From Niallia endozanthoxylica (GTDB lineage Bacteria > Bacillota > Bacilli > Bacillales > Cytobacillaceae): a DNA stretch of 34,512 nucleotides. How positions within the stretch are numbered: position 1 is the stretch's first letter; the number at the start of each line of letters is the position of its first letter. Below are positions 16,386-25,630 of the stretch, piece after piece. The notes under the pieces were generated by a model. The model was not told where the DNA came from and did no database searches. It saw only the letters and a program-made list of their open reading frames with translations. A program made the position numbers and the translations under genes. The DNA lies in contig NZ_VYKL01000032.1 of the NCBI RefSeq assembly GCF_008710145.1, positions 1 through 34,512 on the forward strand. Reading direction: 5' to 3'.

Positions 16386-17394
16386 TCATAACCTTACAAA
16401 ATTTAGAAAATAATCTTTCACCTTACCAAAAACCCTTATTTTTTGTAATAATTGGAGCACTTTTTCTGGGCAAGTGTCGAGATACTCCATGAATGAGAGC
16501 ATTGATTTTCGAATTTCTTTTCTTTTGGCGTGAAATCTATTAACGATGACACTTCCTTTCAACCAACCACAAATACGCTCGACGGCATTCAAGTTGGGAG
16601 AGTAAGGTGATAAAAAGAGAAGAGTCAGGCGATACTCATTCTTTTTCAAAAAAGGTTTCAAAAGTTTGGCATGGTGAATCCGAGCGTTATCCAAAATCAT
16701 GAGATGTGCTTCTCATCATGCTGAACCAGAATATGGCGAAGAAAAGCTAGGAAGGTCTGCGCATTACACTGATCAGTTTCCATGCAGAAAAATCCTCCAT
16801 TTTGAATGTTGACGCAGCCAAATAGGCTGACAGCTGTATGATGACCGTAAGTGGGAATTTGTTTTTGTTTTCCTTTTACATTCCAAATAGAACGCAAGGC
16901 TTGGTAGTCACGAATATGGCTTTCATCTTCATATAAGAAGACTAATTCGCTTGTGGCGTTTTTTTAACCATATCTAGTTCTCGTTGAAAGGCTTCTTGTT
17001 TTTGTCGATTGGCACGCTTTAGAGTGTATGTCGGGCGCGTGTGGCTAAATCCCCAGCGTTTTAGCATCTCGCAAATACCACTTCGGGACATCGTAATGGA
17101 AAACTTTTTCTCAAATACATGTTTTAAAATCCGTGTGTCCCAACAGGATTCGCAGCTGTCTCCTTCTTCAGCCGGTGTGCTATGCTCAATCATTCGTCTT
17201 ACTTCTCGTTCTTCTTCAGGTGATAAAAAAGCAGGCTTGCCAGATGAATAATCACGATGAAGTAAGGCTTCTATTCCACCTTGGTTGAACTTCTTAACAT
17301 AGCTTGAAATGGTTTCCCGATGTACGTTTAGTAGCTCTGCCACTTGAATCGTGTAATAGCCTTGCATAACGAGAAAGAAAATACATGTTACCAT
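16386..17394 (-). pseudogene. IS630-family transposase, frameshifted
   Basis: Three consecutive frames make up one transposase. The first (17394-16942) has the HTH (QVAELLNVHRETISSYVKKF) and linker. A -1 shift at an A7 run near 16950 gives KKNATSELVFLYEDESHIRD with the first catalytic Asp. A second -1 shift near 16705 (DEKHIS versus DEKAHLMILDNARIHHAK) restores the second Asp, and SPNLNAVERICGWLK carries the Glu. The A7 slip could be programmed frameshifting, but the second break is at a non-slippery site and looks like a one-base deletion, so the copy is probably dead. I could not find its terminal inverted repeats with confidence. Confidence 0.8.
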
Positions 17395-17467
17395 TTGAAT
17401 AAACTCTCAATTCTATTATGGAAAAGGGTGCATTGTACCATTTCGCAAAATTATACGCTTAGACATA

Positions 17468-17534
17468 TTACTAAAAATAGAAAACAGCCGACTCCTTAAC
17501 GTACAAAGAGTAGGCTGTTTTCTATTTTTAGTAA
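17468..17534. terminator. Long inverted repeat/bidirectional terminator
   Basis: Arms of 22 bases (TTACTAAAAATAGAAAACAG plus CC and its complement) are perfectly matched, with further ACTC/GAGT pairing inside. T/A-rich outer ends could terminate transcription both ways. It lies between the IS630 copy and the 17634 gene. Confidence 0.6.
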
Positions 17535-17610
17535 CGGACTTTGTTTCCGCACTATAGCCCTTTAATGGAACGATTTAATAGTCGTTTTTATATACCTTAT
17601 TGTTACTCCA

Positions 17611-17642
17611 AAAAGGGCAATAACACCTTGTCATTACCCTTT
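17611..17642 (-). terminator. Terminator of the coupling-protein/S1 operon
   Basis: On the minus strand AAAGGGTAATGAC pairs with GTTATTGCCCTTT, with G-T wobble, and a TTTTT run follows. It overlaps the stop codon of the 17634 gene. Confidence 0.65.
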
Positions 17643-18386
17643 CGATTCCAACATCCACTTAAATACTTTATCTTCATTTTCCCGAAAGGTATAAAATTGA
17701 GAATGATCCCTAATTAATTGCTCATCCGTGATTGCTCTAATCTTAAGCTTCTGATCCTGTAAAAATATATCCAACGGCTTTAAATACTGAATATGCTCAG
17801 TAACAATGATCATTCGATCGGTAAATGGTTTCCATTTCAATAACATTTGTAAATCCTTCGTATCTCCACGAGTACAGTAAACATACAAAAGATTTCCATT
17901 GAGCTCCAATGCTCCTGTAAATGGCTTAGGGGCCGTGGCAACATTCGCATTTTGATGTTTTAGTAAGTCAAATAGCCGAAAGAACATAAACCTGTTTAAA
18001 ACATCCTCGATTTGATACTCCACCCAATAATTTGGAACAAACCCCGGTACAATTTTCTCTGCACTCGTCGGTCCAAGCGTATAGAATGGTATATCCTGTC
18101 CATTTTTCCTAATGAAATGTCTCATGATAAGATTAAAGCTTTCCATTCGTCTTATTTGCGGTTTCTTTAGCTTAAATATCTGTTGCAGTTGATTCCCTTC
18201 AATCAAACCAACACTTGCTATCGCCTCTAACGATTTTCTTTCTTTTCTGGAATTTGTATCAAACACCATTCCCGACCGCAGCTTAGAAAGCTCTCTAGAT
18301 GGGATTCTCCTCCATTTGAGTTCCCATTTGTGTTGGTTAGAAAAAGGGCTGACAGCATGTTGCATTTGCTCAGCCCTTCCAGTCAT
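17634..18386 (-). CDS. Winged-helix protein, replication-relaxation-like
   Basis: This 250-residue protein overlaps the upstream S1 gene by four bases (ATGA), so it is translationally coupled. After a basic N-terminus there is a likely winged helix (ERKSLEAIASVGLIEGNQLQ, QIFKLKKPQIRRMES) followed by YTLGPTSAEKI. That layout matches replication-relaxation family proteins of Gram-positive plasmids, such as the one at 32013, though the overall sequence is divergent. The C-terminal half (ALELNGNLLYVYCTRGDTKD and beyond) is an alpha/beta domain. No catalytic motif is visible. It probably serves DNA processing or transfer with the coupling ATPase. The family assignment is tentative. Confidence 0.55.
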   Translation of the reverse strand: MTGRAEQMQHAVSPFSNQHKWELKWRRIPSRELSKLRSGMVFDTNSRKERKSLEAIASVGLIEGNQLQQIFKLKKPQIRRMESFNLIMRHFIRKNGQDIPFYTLGPTSAEKIVPGFVPNYWVEYQIEDVLNRFMFFRLFDLLKHQNANVATAPKPFTGALELNGNLLYVYCTRGDTKDLQMLLKWKPFTDRMIIVTEHIQYLKPLDIFLQDQKLKIRAITDEQLIRDHSQFYTFRENEDKVFKWMLESKG

Positions 18387-19249
18387 GATAGAACCCTTAT
18401 AATTCGAGCAGAAATTCGTTCCTTTTCTGCATCTATGCCCAATATCCTTACTAACACTTGGTCCCCCTTTTGAACATTTTGAAACTTCAAGTGACGAGCA
18501 AGGGAATCTACCCCTTCCTCTAAATTAACGAAAATTCCGTATTCCTCAACTCCTGACACTGTACCAACGTATTCACCATTCTTTTTGTACCTCTCTAGGC
18601 ATTCAGGGAAAGGATTTTCTAATAATGGTTTAGCTGAAACCTTTACTTCCTGTTTTTCTTTATCAATTTTCATCACTTGTACCTCAATTGCATCGCCGGG
18701 TTCATAACGATCCCTTAAATCCTCAACCCAACCATAGGTCAATTCAAACACAGGGATATGCACATCAATACCGCCAATATCGCCGACAACATGCCCTGGC
18801 TCCACTTCCCGAATAACGCAATAGATGTTGTAGCCTTCATCAATTTTTCTTAAAGTGATCTCAGCCATTTGCTCTCTTGCCCGTTTTCGGGATGCCACAA
18901 AAATGCCGGCTTCCTTATCAAAATTTAAAACTTTATAGGAGACCTTTATCCCAGTAAGAGCCCTAAACTGATTCAATGCATTGGCATCTTCAATGTCAAT
19001 TCCTGACTCCTTTAAAGGGATAATCCCTTTTATACCTGCGCGACGAATAATTCCACAAAGTTCAGTTTTGTTGCCGCTTCCTATTCGAATATTCTCTATA
19101 CCAACTAGAACGTCATTTAAAACAAGATCGTTTTGATAGGCAGATTGAATATCTCTCCATCGCAGTCCTTCATCAACCTTTTTACTTTTTTTCAGTTTAC
19201 TCGGGTCAAATCCCTCAATTAGAATATCTCTCATTTCCTCTACTGTCAT
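18383..19249 (-). CDS. Protein with three S1 RNA-binding domains
   Basis: This 288-residue protein carries a degenerate S1-like OB fold at about residues 44-115, a second at about 130-205 (NIYCVIREVEPGHVVGDIGG, ending EVQVMKIDKEKQEVKVSAKP) and a clear third at about 219-286 (GTVSGVEEYGIFVNLEEGVD, then GDQVLVRILGIDAEKERISA). It would bind single-stranded RNA or DNA. It sits in a three-gene operon after the coupling ATPase. S1-repeat proteins of this size recur on Bacillus plasmids, but their role is not established. The start ATG has GGGGATAGGAGAG upstream. Confidence 0.8.
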   Translation of the reverse strand: MTVEEMRDILIEGFDPSKLKKSKKVDEGLRWRDIQSAYQNDLVLNDVLVGIENIRIGSGNKTELCGIIRRAGIKGIIPLKESGIDIEDANALNQFRALTGIKVSYKVLNFDKEAGIFVASRKRAREQMAEITLRKIDEGYNIYCVIREVEPGHVVGDIGGIDVHIPVFELTYGWVEDLRDRYEPGDAIEVQVMKIDKEKQEVKVSAKPLLENPFPECLERYKKNGEYVGTVSGVEEYGIFVNLEEGVDSLARHLKFQNVQKGDQVLVRILGIDAEKERISARIIRVLS

Positions 19250-19355
19250 CTCTCCTATCCCCTTCCTTAAATTAATACATTTCCTTCAAAAAATTTTCAT
19301 TTTAAAGGTCTACACTTATTGGAGACCTTCGATTAAACCAGTGTTAAACAATGAT

Positions 19356-21317
19356 TTACCAGAAAGAGTCCAAATTATGCTCGACTTCTTTTTCCTCTTT
19401 TTCTTCATCTATTACCGTTTCTACACGGATATTAGTACTGTTCACAGCCTTTGAATTTTGTAATTTCTGATTAACTTCCTTCTTCTCATCAATATTGTTT
19501 TTATCTTTCATTACATCACTTACGTTAATATCCGCTTTTTCAATTTTGTTGATTGTTCCTTTTGAATCTACATCAATATTAATACAGTCATTCATATTGG
19601 CATTTATATCATCATTAGGTTGTGGATGTTTGTTAACATTTATATTGTCTGATTTACTGTTCGATTTGAATGGAGTATCTGTATGCTGAATTTGATTGTC
19701 ATGATGGACTGCTACCAAAATAGGTTCTGGGGGCTTCTCAGTTTCCCTAAAGGATTGGATAGGATCAGATATTGTATCTAATTCTATTTTTTCTACGGTA
19801 GCATTGCTTTCAGAGGGAATTGTGGGTGTATTTAATTTTGGAGCTATCAAATTGTCTTCTTTCATTTGAACTTCTTCTATCATTTCTCGGTCACTGTTAA
19901 TCGTTGCTGCTTTATTGTATTTATTTGAAATCTGTTTAAAGTTTTTATAAAAACGGTGAAATGTATTTATAATTTTGCTATCCTGGTCTTTTTTCTTTCG
20001 TCTTTTCCGTTCTTCATTTGTTTCCCATTCTCTACGTTCCTTCCAATCTCTTGGTACGAAACTCCCGACAGCTTCTATCGGCTTCTGTGGAGTCCCATCC
20101 TTCATTAGTCTAGCGATATAGTGAAAGCGAGCCATCTGGTCTTGTAGATACGTATAATGAAAACGATACTCTTCTGACTCTGTATCCCTATAGCTGTCTG
20201 GAAATAATCTCGGAAGGAGAACCCTATTTTTATAGGTTGATTGACGTATAATAATTTGGTCTTTTCCAAACTCCTCAGAAAACTCTTGTGCGTCTTTTGC
20301 GGACAAGCCTCCAAAAGCAATCTTGTTCCGGCAAGAGGTCATAATCGCTTGTTTCATAGCTCTACTATTTATCTTACCCGATTCAACTTCTAACTGACCT
20401 AAAGACTGTGTAGCGAATATACCAGCTACTCTATAGCTGGCTGCGATTGAAAGAAACATTTCAACATCAGGGTTTATGTATCTGCTGTACTCATCAGCAA
20501 TTAGAAAATGTGGTGTCCTTGTTCGTTCTGCACCTTTGCGTCTGAATGTACCGGACTGCAAGTGCATAATGATAAACTGGCCAAAAGCGTCACCAGCCTT
20601 TTTTAACTTACCTAGAGAAGTATTGACAATCAATACTCCACCTTCCTCAAAGTGCTTATCGATATTAATATCACTCTTTCCGGTTATAATGTGTCTTAAC
20701 CGATGATTTCCAGTAATATTCTCCAGTTGAGCCCTTAAACCAATAACAAATTGTTGATATTTATCCGCCATGGAACCAAGCAATTCATGTTCAAAAAAAT
20801 TAACTAAATCGGTTTGACCTTGTTCCTGTTTCAACTGCTTTACTTTCTCCTCTAACAACTTTTGGTCACGCATAGCTTCTAATATATCCAGCAAATCCAT
20901 ATCATCGCCTTGAAGCTCTTTTAATAGTTTAGTAATATTACGGGCTGATAGCTCCTGAACGGTTTGGAAAAAGGCTTCTTGTTTCCCGAAAAGACTTTGT
21001 AATACGGCTACAGTAGCTTCCGCTACATCGTCTATATCACCTTCCATAACATTAAATCGATGTGTATCTGCACTTTCCGGGTCGATATAAGTATAGGGAA
21101 CACCCATTTCATCGCAATATTCCTTCACGTCTCGTGCAAGATCACCTTTAGGTTCTATCACGGATAAACCAAGTTTCTTCCCACGCTTTTTCTGTATCAG
21201 CAATTGATAGATCATCGGCTTCAAGACAGTAGCTGTTTTTCCGCAACGAGTTGGTCCTATTGCTAGCATATGTGTAAAGGGATCATCACCTCCCCAAATG
21301 ACATCATCTGCGGCCAT
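19356..21317 (-). CDS. VirD4/TraG-type coupling ATPase (type IV secretion)
   Basis: This 653-residue protein has the ATPase core of conjugative coupling proteins. Walker A is GPTRCGKT at residues 21-28, Walker B is FLIADE at about 271-276, and ATQS follows at about 302. It would bring the relaxase-DNA complex to the mating channel and power transfer. Unlike typical VirD4 there is no N-terminal membrane segment; an in-frame TGA stands directly before the ATG and GGAAGGG is correctly placed, so the start is real. It probably relies on a separate membrane partner. The last 200 residues are a low-complexity, Asn/Asp/Lys-rich tail, probably disordered and perhaps used for partner binding. Confidence 0.85.
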   Translation of the reverse strand: MAADDVIWGGDDPFTHMLAIGPTRCGKTATVLKPMIYQLLIQKKRGKKLGLSVIEPKGDLARDVKEYCDEMGVPYTYIDPESADTHRFNVMEGDIDDVAEATVAVLQSLFGKQEAFFQTVQELSARNITKLLKELQGDDMDLLDILEAMRDQKLLEEKVKQLKQEQGQTDLVNFFEHELLGSMADKYQQFVIGLRAQLENITGNHRLRHIITGKSDINIDKHFEEGGVLIVNTSLGKLKKAGDAFGQFIIMHLQSGTFRRKGAERTRTPHFLIADEYSRYINPDVEMFLSIAASYRVAGIFATQSLGQLEVESGKINSRAMKQAIMTSCRNKIAFGGLSAKDAQEFSEEFGKDQIIIRQSTYKNRVLLPRLFPDSYRDTESEEYRFHYTYLQDQMARFHYIARLMKDGTPQKPIEAVGSFVPRDWKERREWETNEERKRRKKKDQDSKIINTFHRFYKNFKQISNKYNKAATINSDREMIEEVQMKEDNLIAPKLNTPTIPSESNATVEKIELDTISDPIQSFRETEKPPEPILVAVHHDNQIQHTDTPFKSNSKSDNINVNKHPQPNDDINANMNDCINIDVDSKGTINKIEKADINVSDVMKDKNNIDEKKEVNQKLQNSKAVNSTNIRVETVIDEEKEEKEVEHNLDSFW

Positions 21318-21538
21318 TCACACCCTTCCCTTCACTTTTGATTGTTGGTATTACTTACAAATCAATTTAGAAAATAGGAAATTAATATATTTTCTAAATT
21401 TTATTAAAAATTTAATTTTTCAGTATATTTTAGTTATTGTCACCCATCATTATTATATAAAACGTCTGTTTCATTTGTTTTTCATTTACTTTTCATTTTT
21501 ATAAAAAAGCAATTTTATTATTCCATTTATTTCCTTAA

Positions 21539-21691
21539 GATAGTCATATCCTATTTGAAGACTTAAATATTAGTATCTGTGAAATTACAGAGTTTCCCCC
21601 TCTGTTTGAAGTAACTCCAGCAACAGCAGCGCAAATAGATGCTTATCGTAATCAAGTAATGCAAAACACAAACGCAAAAAGAGTCAATTAA
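21539..21691 (+). pseudogene. Possible 3' remnant of a plus-strand gene
   Basis: The frame reads SHILFEDLNISICEITEFPP, then LFEVTPATAAQIDAYRNQVM and QNTNAKRVN before a stop. There is no start codon; a TAA precedes it. The protein-like composition, and a terminator ten bases downstream on the same strand, suggest the tail of a lost gene. The family is not recognised. The AT-rich stretch 21318-21538 shows nothing coding. Confidence 0.3.
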
Positions 21692-21703
21692 GAATAAACA
21701 GCC

Positions 21704-21733
21704 AAAAAGCCGTCAGCTACTGTCGGCTTTTCT
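21704..21733 (+). terminator. Plus-strand terminator after the 21539 remnant
   Basis: AAAAAGCCGTCAG pairs with CTGTCGGCTTTTC (one mismatch) around a short loop and is followed by TTTAATTTT. Confidence 0.65.
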
Positions 21734-21855
21734 TTAATTTTCATTAAGTTGAAATTCCAGGGAAAAAATTGACCCTTTCAGTCTAAAAAAAGAGTGTCAC
21801 AAAATGACATCCTATATATTAAATTCAATATCCCTCTCCACGTATGGAACGTTCC

Positions 21856-22023
21856 TTATGAAGTCTTTTGTGGATTATTGTCTTTCTTGAATTTGGAGCC
21901 TTTATTTTGCGTTAGATAATTTGTCGCTTTTTCATGAACCCTCTCTTTTTCATCCTCACCCCATAGATGATCATCTAATTGGTCTAAGAAAATTTGCAAT
22001 TTCAAACACTTACTCCATAGCAT
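21856..22023 (-). CDS. Small hypothetical protein, 55 residues
   Basis: The ATG at 22023 follows AAAGGGGG by six bases, a strong site. The protein starts MLWSKCLKLQIFLDQLDDHL, continues WGEDEKERVHEKATNYLTQN and ends in a basic tail. It is mostly helical and hydrophilic after an amphipathic start. It has no family that I know. Good ribosome binding site and codon use make it a likely real gene, lying upstream of the coupling-protein operon and downstream of the ars region. Confidence 0.6.
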   Translation of the reverse strand: MLWSKCLKLQIFLDQLDDHLWGEDEKERVHEKATNYLTQNKGSKFKKDNNPQKTS

Positions 22024-22094
22024 AGAATTCCCCCTTTGTTAATCCATCTCATTTTATGATGTGAGGTTTTTGTCTCATTCCATTTTTAATTATT

Positions 22095-22132
22095 CAAAAG
22101 GAAAAACCCTCAAAAGAGGGTCTTTCCTTTTG
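22095..22132. terminator. Bidirectional terminator
   Basis: CAAAAGGAAA then ACCCTC, a four-base loop, GAGGGT and TTTCCTTTTG form a stem of about 16 bp with one mismatch, in the gap between the ars operon and the 21856 gene. A palindromic motif AACTCATGAGTT lies just right of it at 22217-22228. Confidence 0.6.
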
Positions 22133-22300
22133 ATAACAGTTAGCCTTGGCGAAGGTTATTTTCATGCTAAGACCATCCTATGTAAACCGTCTAATAATGA
22201 TTGGGTGATAAACCCAAACTCATGAGTTGTGGATCATCGATATTTCTTCAACGGTGCAGTTTAGTGCAGGAAGGTATAAAAAAATCCCTAATAAATGAAT

Positions 22301-22331
22301 AAAAATAGTCGACAAAAAGTCGACCATTTTT
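22301..22331 (-). terminator. Terminator of the first ars operon
   Basis: AAAAATAGTCGAC, a five-base loop and GTCGACCATTTTT form a stem with one mismatch and an A/T base, ten bases beyond the arsI stop. Confidence 0.7.
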
Positions 22332-22341
22332 ATGTTGATTG

Positions 22342-22806
22342 TTATTTTTTGTCAAAAGAAATAAAGTTAATTGGCTGGGGAGATGATGGTGCACAACAAA
22401 GAGACAAATCGCGCGCTTCTCCTACTGATTCAAATTCTGAATCCTCTTTTGTATAGAAAATCTCCCAAGCGTTTCCATCCGGATCATAAACCCATACCTT
22501 ATCTTGAACAGCGTAACAACATGTTGTATTCATTTCATCAATTAAAATCAATCCATCTTCACGAAGACGTTCTCCCATTTTTATAACATCTTCTGTTCTA
22601 TTCACTTGAAAACCTAAATGATTTAAAACGCCTTTTTCATTAAAAGGTCTTACGTTTAGCGAAAAATGAAGTGCTGGCTCATCTAATTCAAATTTTGCAT
22701 AGTTCTCTTTTACCTTTGTCGGCTCTTTTCCAAAAAAGCTTTTATAAAACTTTAGTGATTTCTCTAAATTTGTACAGTTTACTGCGACATGCATTCGGCT
22801 AATCAC
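22342..22806 (-). CDS. arsI: ArsI/CadI family VOC dioxygenase (C-As lyase)
   Basis: This 154-residue vicinal-oxygen-chelate protein matches ArsI, the Fe(II)-dependent lyase that breaks the carbon-arsenic bond of trivalent organoarsenicals. Candidate metal ligands are H6 (RMHVAVN), H63 (LNHLGF) and E115 (AWEIFYT). The arsenic-binding vicinal pair C96-C97 lies in NTTCCYAVQDKVW. Another Cys pair near the C-terminus (LSLCCAP) could bind As(III). The start is a GTG one base upstream of the arsC stop in gene order, with the GGAGGG site inside the end of arsC, so translation is coupled. CadI-type cadmium-induced relatives share the fold, but the CC pair favours ArsI. No arsM methylase is in the window. 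Confidence 0.85.
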   Translation of the reverse strand: MISRMHVAVNCTNLEKSLKFYKSFFGKEPTKVKENYAKFELDEPALHFSLNVRPFNEKGVLNHLGFQVNRTEDVIKMGERLREDGLILIDEMNTTCCYAVQDKVWVYDPDGNAWEIFYTKEDSEFESVGEARDLSLCCAPSSPQPINFISFDKK

Positions 22807-23229
22807 TTATTTTCCCTCCTGAGCAAATTTTTGAATACGTTCGCCAATTTCATCACGGACACGTTGGAAGAATGCCCATTTTTCTTCGTCAGATCCTTCT
22901 GCTTTTGCAGGGTCATCAAAACCCCAGTGAACTCGCTTAACATGTGGTGGCGTGACAGGGCAATTATCTGCTGCATGACCACATAACGTAACAACTAAAT
23001 CAGCATTATTTAGAATTTCAGGATCAATTACATCAGATGTTTGATTAGATATATCAATTCCAACTTCTTTCATCGCTTTTACAGCATTAGGGTTTAATCC
23101 GTGGGCTTCGAGACCTGCGCTTTTCACTTCCCATTCATCACTTAAATGTTTTTTTGCCCATCCTTCAGCCATTTGGCTACGGCAAGAGTTTCCTGTACAT
23201 AAGAAATAAATGGTTTTCTTGTTTGACAT
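22807..23229 (-). CDS. arsC: Thioredoxin-dependent arsenate reductase ArsC, copy 1
   Basis: This 140-residue protein is of the low-molecular-weight phosphatase type. It reduces As(V) to As(III) for export. The P-loop reads CTGNSCRSQ with nucleophile C11, and the redox relay is C83 and C90 in [14 protein letters not shown]. All catalytic residues are present. It lies 15 bases after arsB in gene order and is followed without a gap by arsI. A second copy at 25188 is very similar, roughly four in five residues identical by eye. Confidence 0.95.
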   Translation of the reverse strand: MSNKKTIYFLCTGNSCRSQMAEGWAKKHLSDEWEVKSAGLEAHGLNPNAVKAMKEVGIDISNQTSDVIDPEILNNADLVVTLCGHAADNCPVTPPHVKRVHWGFDDPAKAEGSDEEKWAFFQRVRDEIGERIQKFAQEGK

Positions 23230-23244
23230 TTCGTATTTCTCCTT

Positions 23245-24555
23245 TTAGTAAAGTAATAAAGCTATGTATAGACCTAGTAAAGTAATAAATAAGATTGGAA
23301 TTGTTAAAACAATACCTGTTTTAAAATAGGTTCCCCATGAAATTTTAACCCCTTTTAGAGATAAAACATGGAGCCACACTAAGGTTGCCAATGAGCCGAT
23401 TGGTGTAATTTTCGGACCTAAGTCAGCCCCAATAACATTGGCATAAATTAGAGCTTCTCGGATTGTACCGGATGTATTCGTTTCTGCAATTGCCAAAGCG
23501 TCAATCATGACCGTAGGCATATTATTCATCAAGGATGATAAGAGAGCTGCAATAAAGCCCATTGATATGGTAGCAATGAATAACCCTTGTTCAGTAGTTG
23601 CTTGGATGACACTAGCTAATGATTCTGTAAGCCATGCATTTCCCAAGCCGTACACAACCACATACATTCCTATTGAGAAAAATACGATGTTCCATGGTGC
23701 ACCTTTAATCACTGCTTTTGTGTTAACAGCATGACTTCTTCCTGCCATGAATAAAAAGAAGATGGCAATTGTTCCTGCAACAATCGAAACTGGGAGATTA
23801 ATGAACTCACTAAAAAAGTAACCGATTAAGAGTATTCCTAGCACATACCATGAAAGACGAAACATTTTCTGATCCCTAATGGCTTCTGTTGGTTTCTTTA
23901 ATTTAGATAAATCGTACGTTTTGGGGATATTCCTTTTGAAATAAATTAATAAAACCAAGATAGTTGCTACTAATGAAAATATGTTAGGGATAATCATTCT
24001 TGAAGCATATTCCACGAATCCAATGTCAAAGAAATCGGCAGATACGATGTTAACCAGGTTACTCACCACGAATGGTAGTGAAGTTGTATCGGCAATAAAT
24101 CCACTTGCCATAATGAATGGAAAGATCATTTTTTCTTTAAACTTCAAATTGCGTACCATTGCTAATACGATTGGTGTCAGTATTAAGGCAGCTCCATCAT
24201 TGGCAAATAGTGCAGCGACGATGGCACCTAATATACTCACATAAACAAACATTTTGATACCATTACCTTTAGCAGCCCTTGCCATATGTAAAGCAGCCCA
24301 TTCAAATAATCCAATCTCATCTAACACTAAGGAGATGAGGATAATGGCAACAAACGATAATGTCGCGTTCCAAGTAATGTCTATTACTTCTAAGACATCA
24401 CTAAATCCGACAACTCCTACTAAAAGAGCGATAATGGCTCCACCACAGGCAGACCAACCAATATTCAAACCTTTAGGCTGCCATATCACTAAGATGAGTG
24501 TTGCTAAAAAAATTACAGATGCTAATATTGCCATTGTCACTGTACTTGCCTCCAT
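23245..24555 (-). CDS. arsB: Arsenite efflux permease ArsB
   Basis: This 436-residue protein has about twelve hydrophobic segments and belongs to the ArsB/NhaD ion-transporter superfamily. It expels As(OH)3 and antimonite. Recognisable features are [37 protein letters not shown] and the second-half repeat [14 protein letters not shown] with [17 protein letters not shown]. It has no ATPase partner (no arsA nearby), so it works as a secondary exporter. Its ATG overlaps the arsR stop by one base (TAATG), giving translational coupling. ArsB is unrelated in sequence to the Acr3 pump of the second operon. Confidence 0.93.
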   Translation of the reverse strand: MEASTVTMAILASVIFLATLILVIWQPKGLNIGWSACGGAIIALLVGVVGFSDVLEVIDITWNATLSFVAIILISLVLDEIGLFEWAALHMARAAKGNGIKMFVYVSILGAIVAALFANDGAALILTPIVLAMVRNLKFKEKMIFPFIMASGFIADTTSLPFVVSNLVNIVSADFFDIGFVEYASRMIIPNIFSLVATILVLLIYFKRNIPKTYDLSKLKKPTEAIRDQKMFRLSWYVLGILLIGYFFSEFINLPVSIVAGTIAIFFLFMAGRSHAVNTKAVIKGAPWNIVFFSIGMYVVVYGLGNAWLTESLASVIQATTEQGLFIATISMGFIAALLSSLMNNMPTVMIDALAIAETNTSGTIREALIYANVIGADLGPKITPIGSLATLVWLHVLSLKGVKISWGTYFKTGIVLTIPILFITLLGLYIALLLY

Positions 24556-24902
24556 TAGTTACAACAGGAAATGCGTAGTCCCTGTTCTTCTAGTTCTTGT
24601 AGCTTGAAATCTTGGTCTGGGAGATGTTGTAGTAAGTTGTGGACTAAAGGATAATAGTCGCTATCTTTATTTAATGAATAAAAAATCCATTGTCCTTTTC
24701 TTGTTTCTTGTATTAATCCAGCATCCTTCAACTTACGAACATGTTGACTAATAGCAGGCTGACTCATTTTAAAGATTTCTACAAATTCACAAACACAACA
24801 ATCATTTGTATCCAACATTTTTACCATGGTTAACCTTGTTTTATCGCCTAGCAATTTTAAGATTGTTGCAGCTTTTTCTAATTCAACAGTTACGATTTGC
24901 AC
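24555..24902 (-). CDS. arsR: ArsR-family arsenic-responsive repressor, copy 1
   Basis: This 115-residue winged-helix repressor has its metal site in [20 protein letters not shown], the ELCVCDL-type helix with the Cys pair, followed by the recognition helix ([18 protein letters not shown]). A C-terminal SCC adds possible ligands. The start is a GTG at 24902 preceded by AGGAGG with seven-base spacing. It should bind the operator at 24947-24968 and release it with As(III) or Sb(III). First gene of arsR-arsB-arsC-arsI. Confidence 0.93.
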   Translation of the reverse strand: MQIVTVELEKAATILKLLGDKTRLTMVKMLDTNDCCVCEFVEIFKMSQPAISQHVRKLKDAGLIQETRKGQWIFYSLNKDSDYYPLVHNLLQHLPDQDFKLQELEEQGLRISCCN

Positions 24903-24944
24903 AAAAACACCTCCTAAAGGAAACTTCCCTATTATTACTACATG

Positions 24945-24974
24945 ATTATATAATTATGTACTTATATATGTAAA
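24945..24974 (-). promoter_or_regulatory. Promoter and operator of ars operon 1
   Basis: TTTACA (24969-24974) and TATAAT (24945-24950) are spaced by 18 bases. The spacer and -10 box are covered by the operator at 24947-24968, made of TATATAAGTA, four variable bases and ATTATATA. The same halves and spacing recur in operon 2. Confidence 0.75.
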
Positions 24975-25023
24975 TGTTTTTTATTAAGATAACGTTTTGT
25001 TGAAGAAAAATTAATAATTAAGG

Positions 25024-25056
25024 CGGACTCCCTGAGATAGGGAGTCGGCTATTTTT
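25024..25056. terminator. Terminator between the two ars operons
   Basis: GACTCCCT, five bases and AGGGAGTC form a perfect stem with extra outer pairing. A TATTTTTAT follows on the plus strand and an AT-rich tail on the minus strand. It probably ends operon 2. Confidence 0.65.
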
Positions 25057-25187
25057 ATGTCTTATAAAACTATAACAGCCTTATGTGGCATCATAACTCA
25101 TAAGTTATGACACTAAAGATTTTTTTATTAAAAAAATCCGATTCTCTAAGGAAACGACTTTAAATAATCTTAAATTATTTCGTTTTG

Positions 25188-25610
25188 TTATTCTCCTGTT
25201 TCAGCAAATCGTTTCATTCTTTCCCCGATTTCATCACGGACACGTTGGAAGAATGCCCATTTTTCTTCTTCTGTTCCTTGAGCTTTTGCTGGATCATCAA
25301 ATCCCCAGTGAACTCGTTTTACTTTAGGTGGTGTAATAGGACATTTATCTGCAGCGTCACCACATAAAGTAACGACTAAATCTGCATTGTTTAAATATTC
25401 CTGGTCTATAATATCAGATGTATGATGTGAAATATCAATACCAGCTTCTTTCATTGCTTTTACTGCATTAGGATTTAACCCATGCGCTTCAATACCAGCA
25501 CTACGAACTTCCCACTCATTACTTAAATACTTTTTAGCCCAACCTTCTGCCATCTGGCTTCTGCAAGAATTTCCTGTACATAAGAAATAAATTGTTTTAT
25601 TGTGTAACAT
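25188..25610 (-). CDS. arsC: Thioredoxin-dependent arsenate reductase ArsC, copy 2
   Basis: This 140-residue paralogue of the 22807 gene has the same catalytic set: C11 in CTGNSCRSQ, and C83 and C90 in [14 protein letters not shown]. Most differences are conservative, and the DNA is clearly diverged, so it is not a recent tandem duplication. It is the last gene of the arsR-acr3-arsC operon, 20 bases after acr3. Confidence 0.95.
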   Translation of the reverse strand: MLHNKTIYFLCTGNSCRSQMAEGWAKKYLSNEWEVRSAGIEAHGLNPNAVKAMKEAGIDISHHTSDIIDQEYLNNADLVVTLCGDAADKCPITPPKVKRVHWGFDDPAKAQGTEEEKWAFFQRVRDEIGERMKRFAETGE

Positions 25611-25630
25611 TAGTTATCCTCCGGATTTTA

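Noticed and set aside
23507..24607. Several plus-strand frames across arsB
   Set aside because: Antisense shadows of a clear twelve-segment transporter; no ribosome binding sites.
25100..25150. A/T-rich hairpin near 25110 as a further ars operon terminator
   Set aside because: Pairing is only A/T homopolymer (ATTTTTTTATTAAAAAAAT), and a stronger GC-containing stem lies nearby at 25024.
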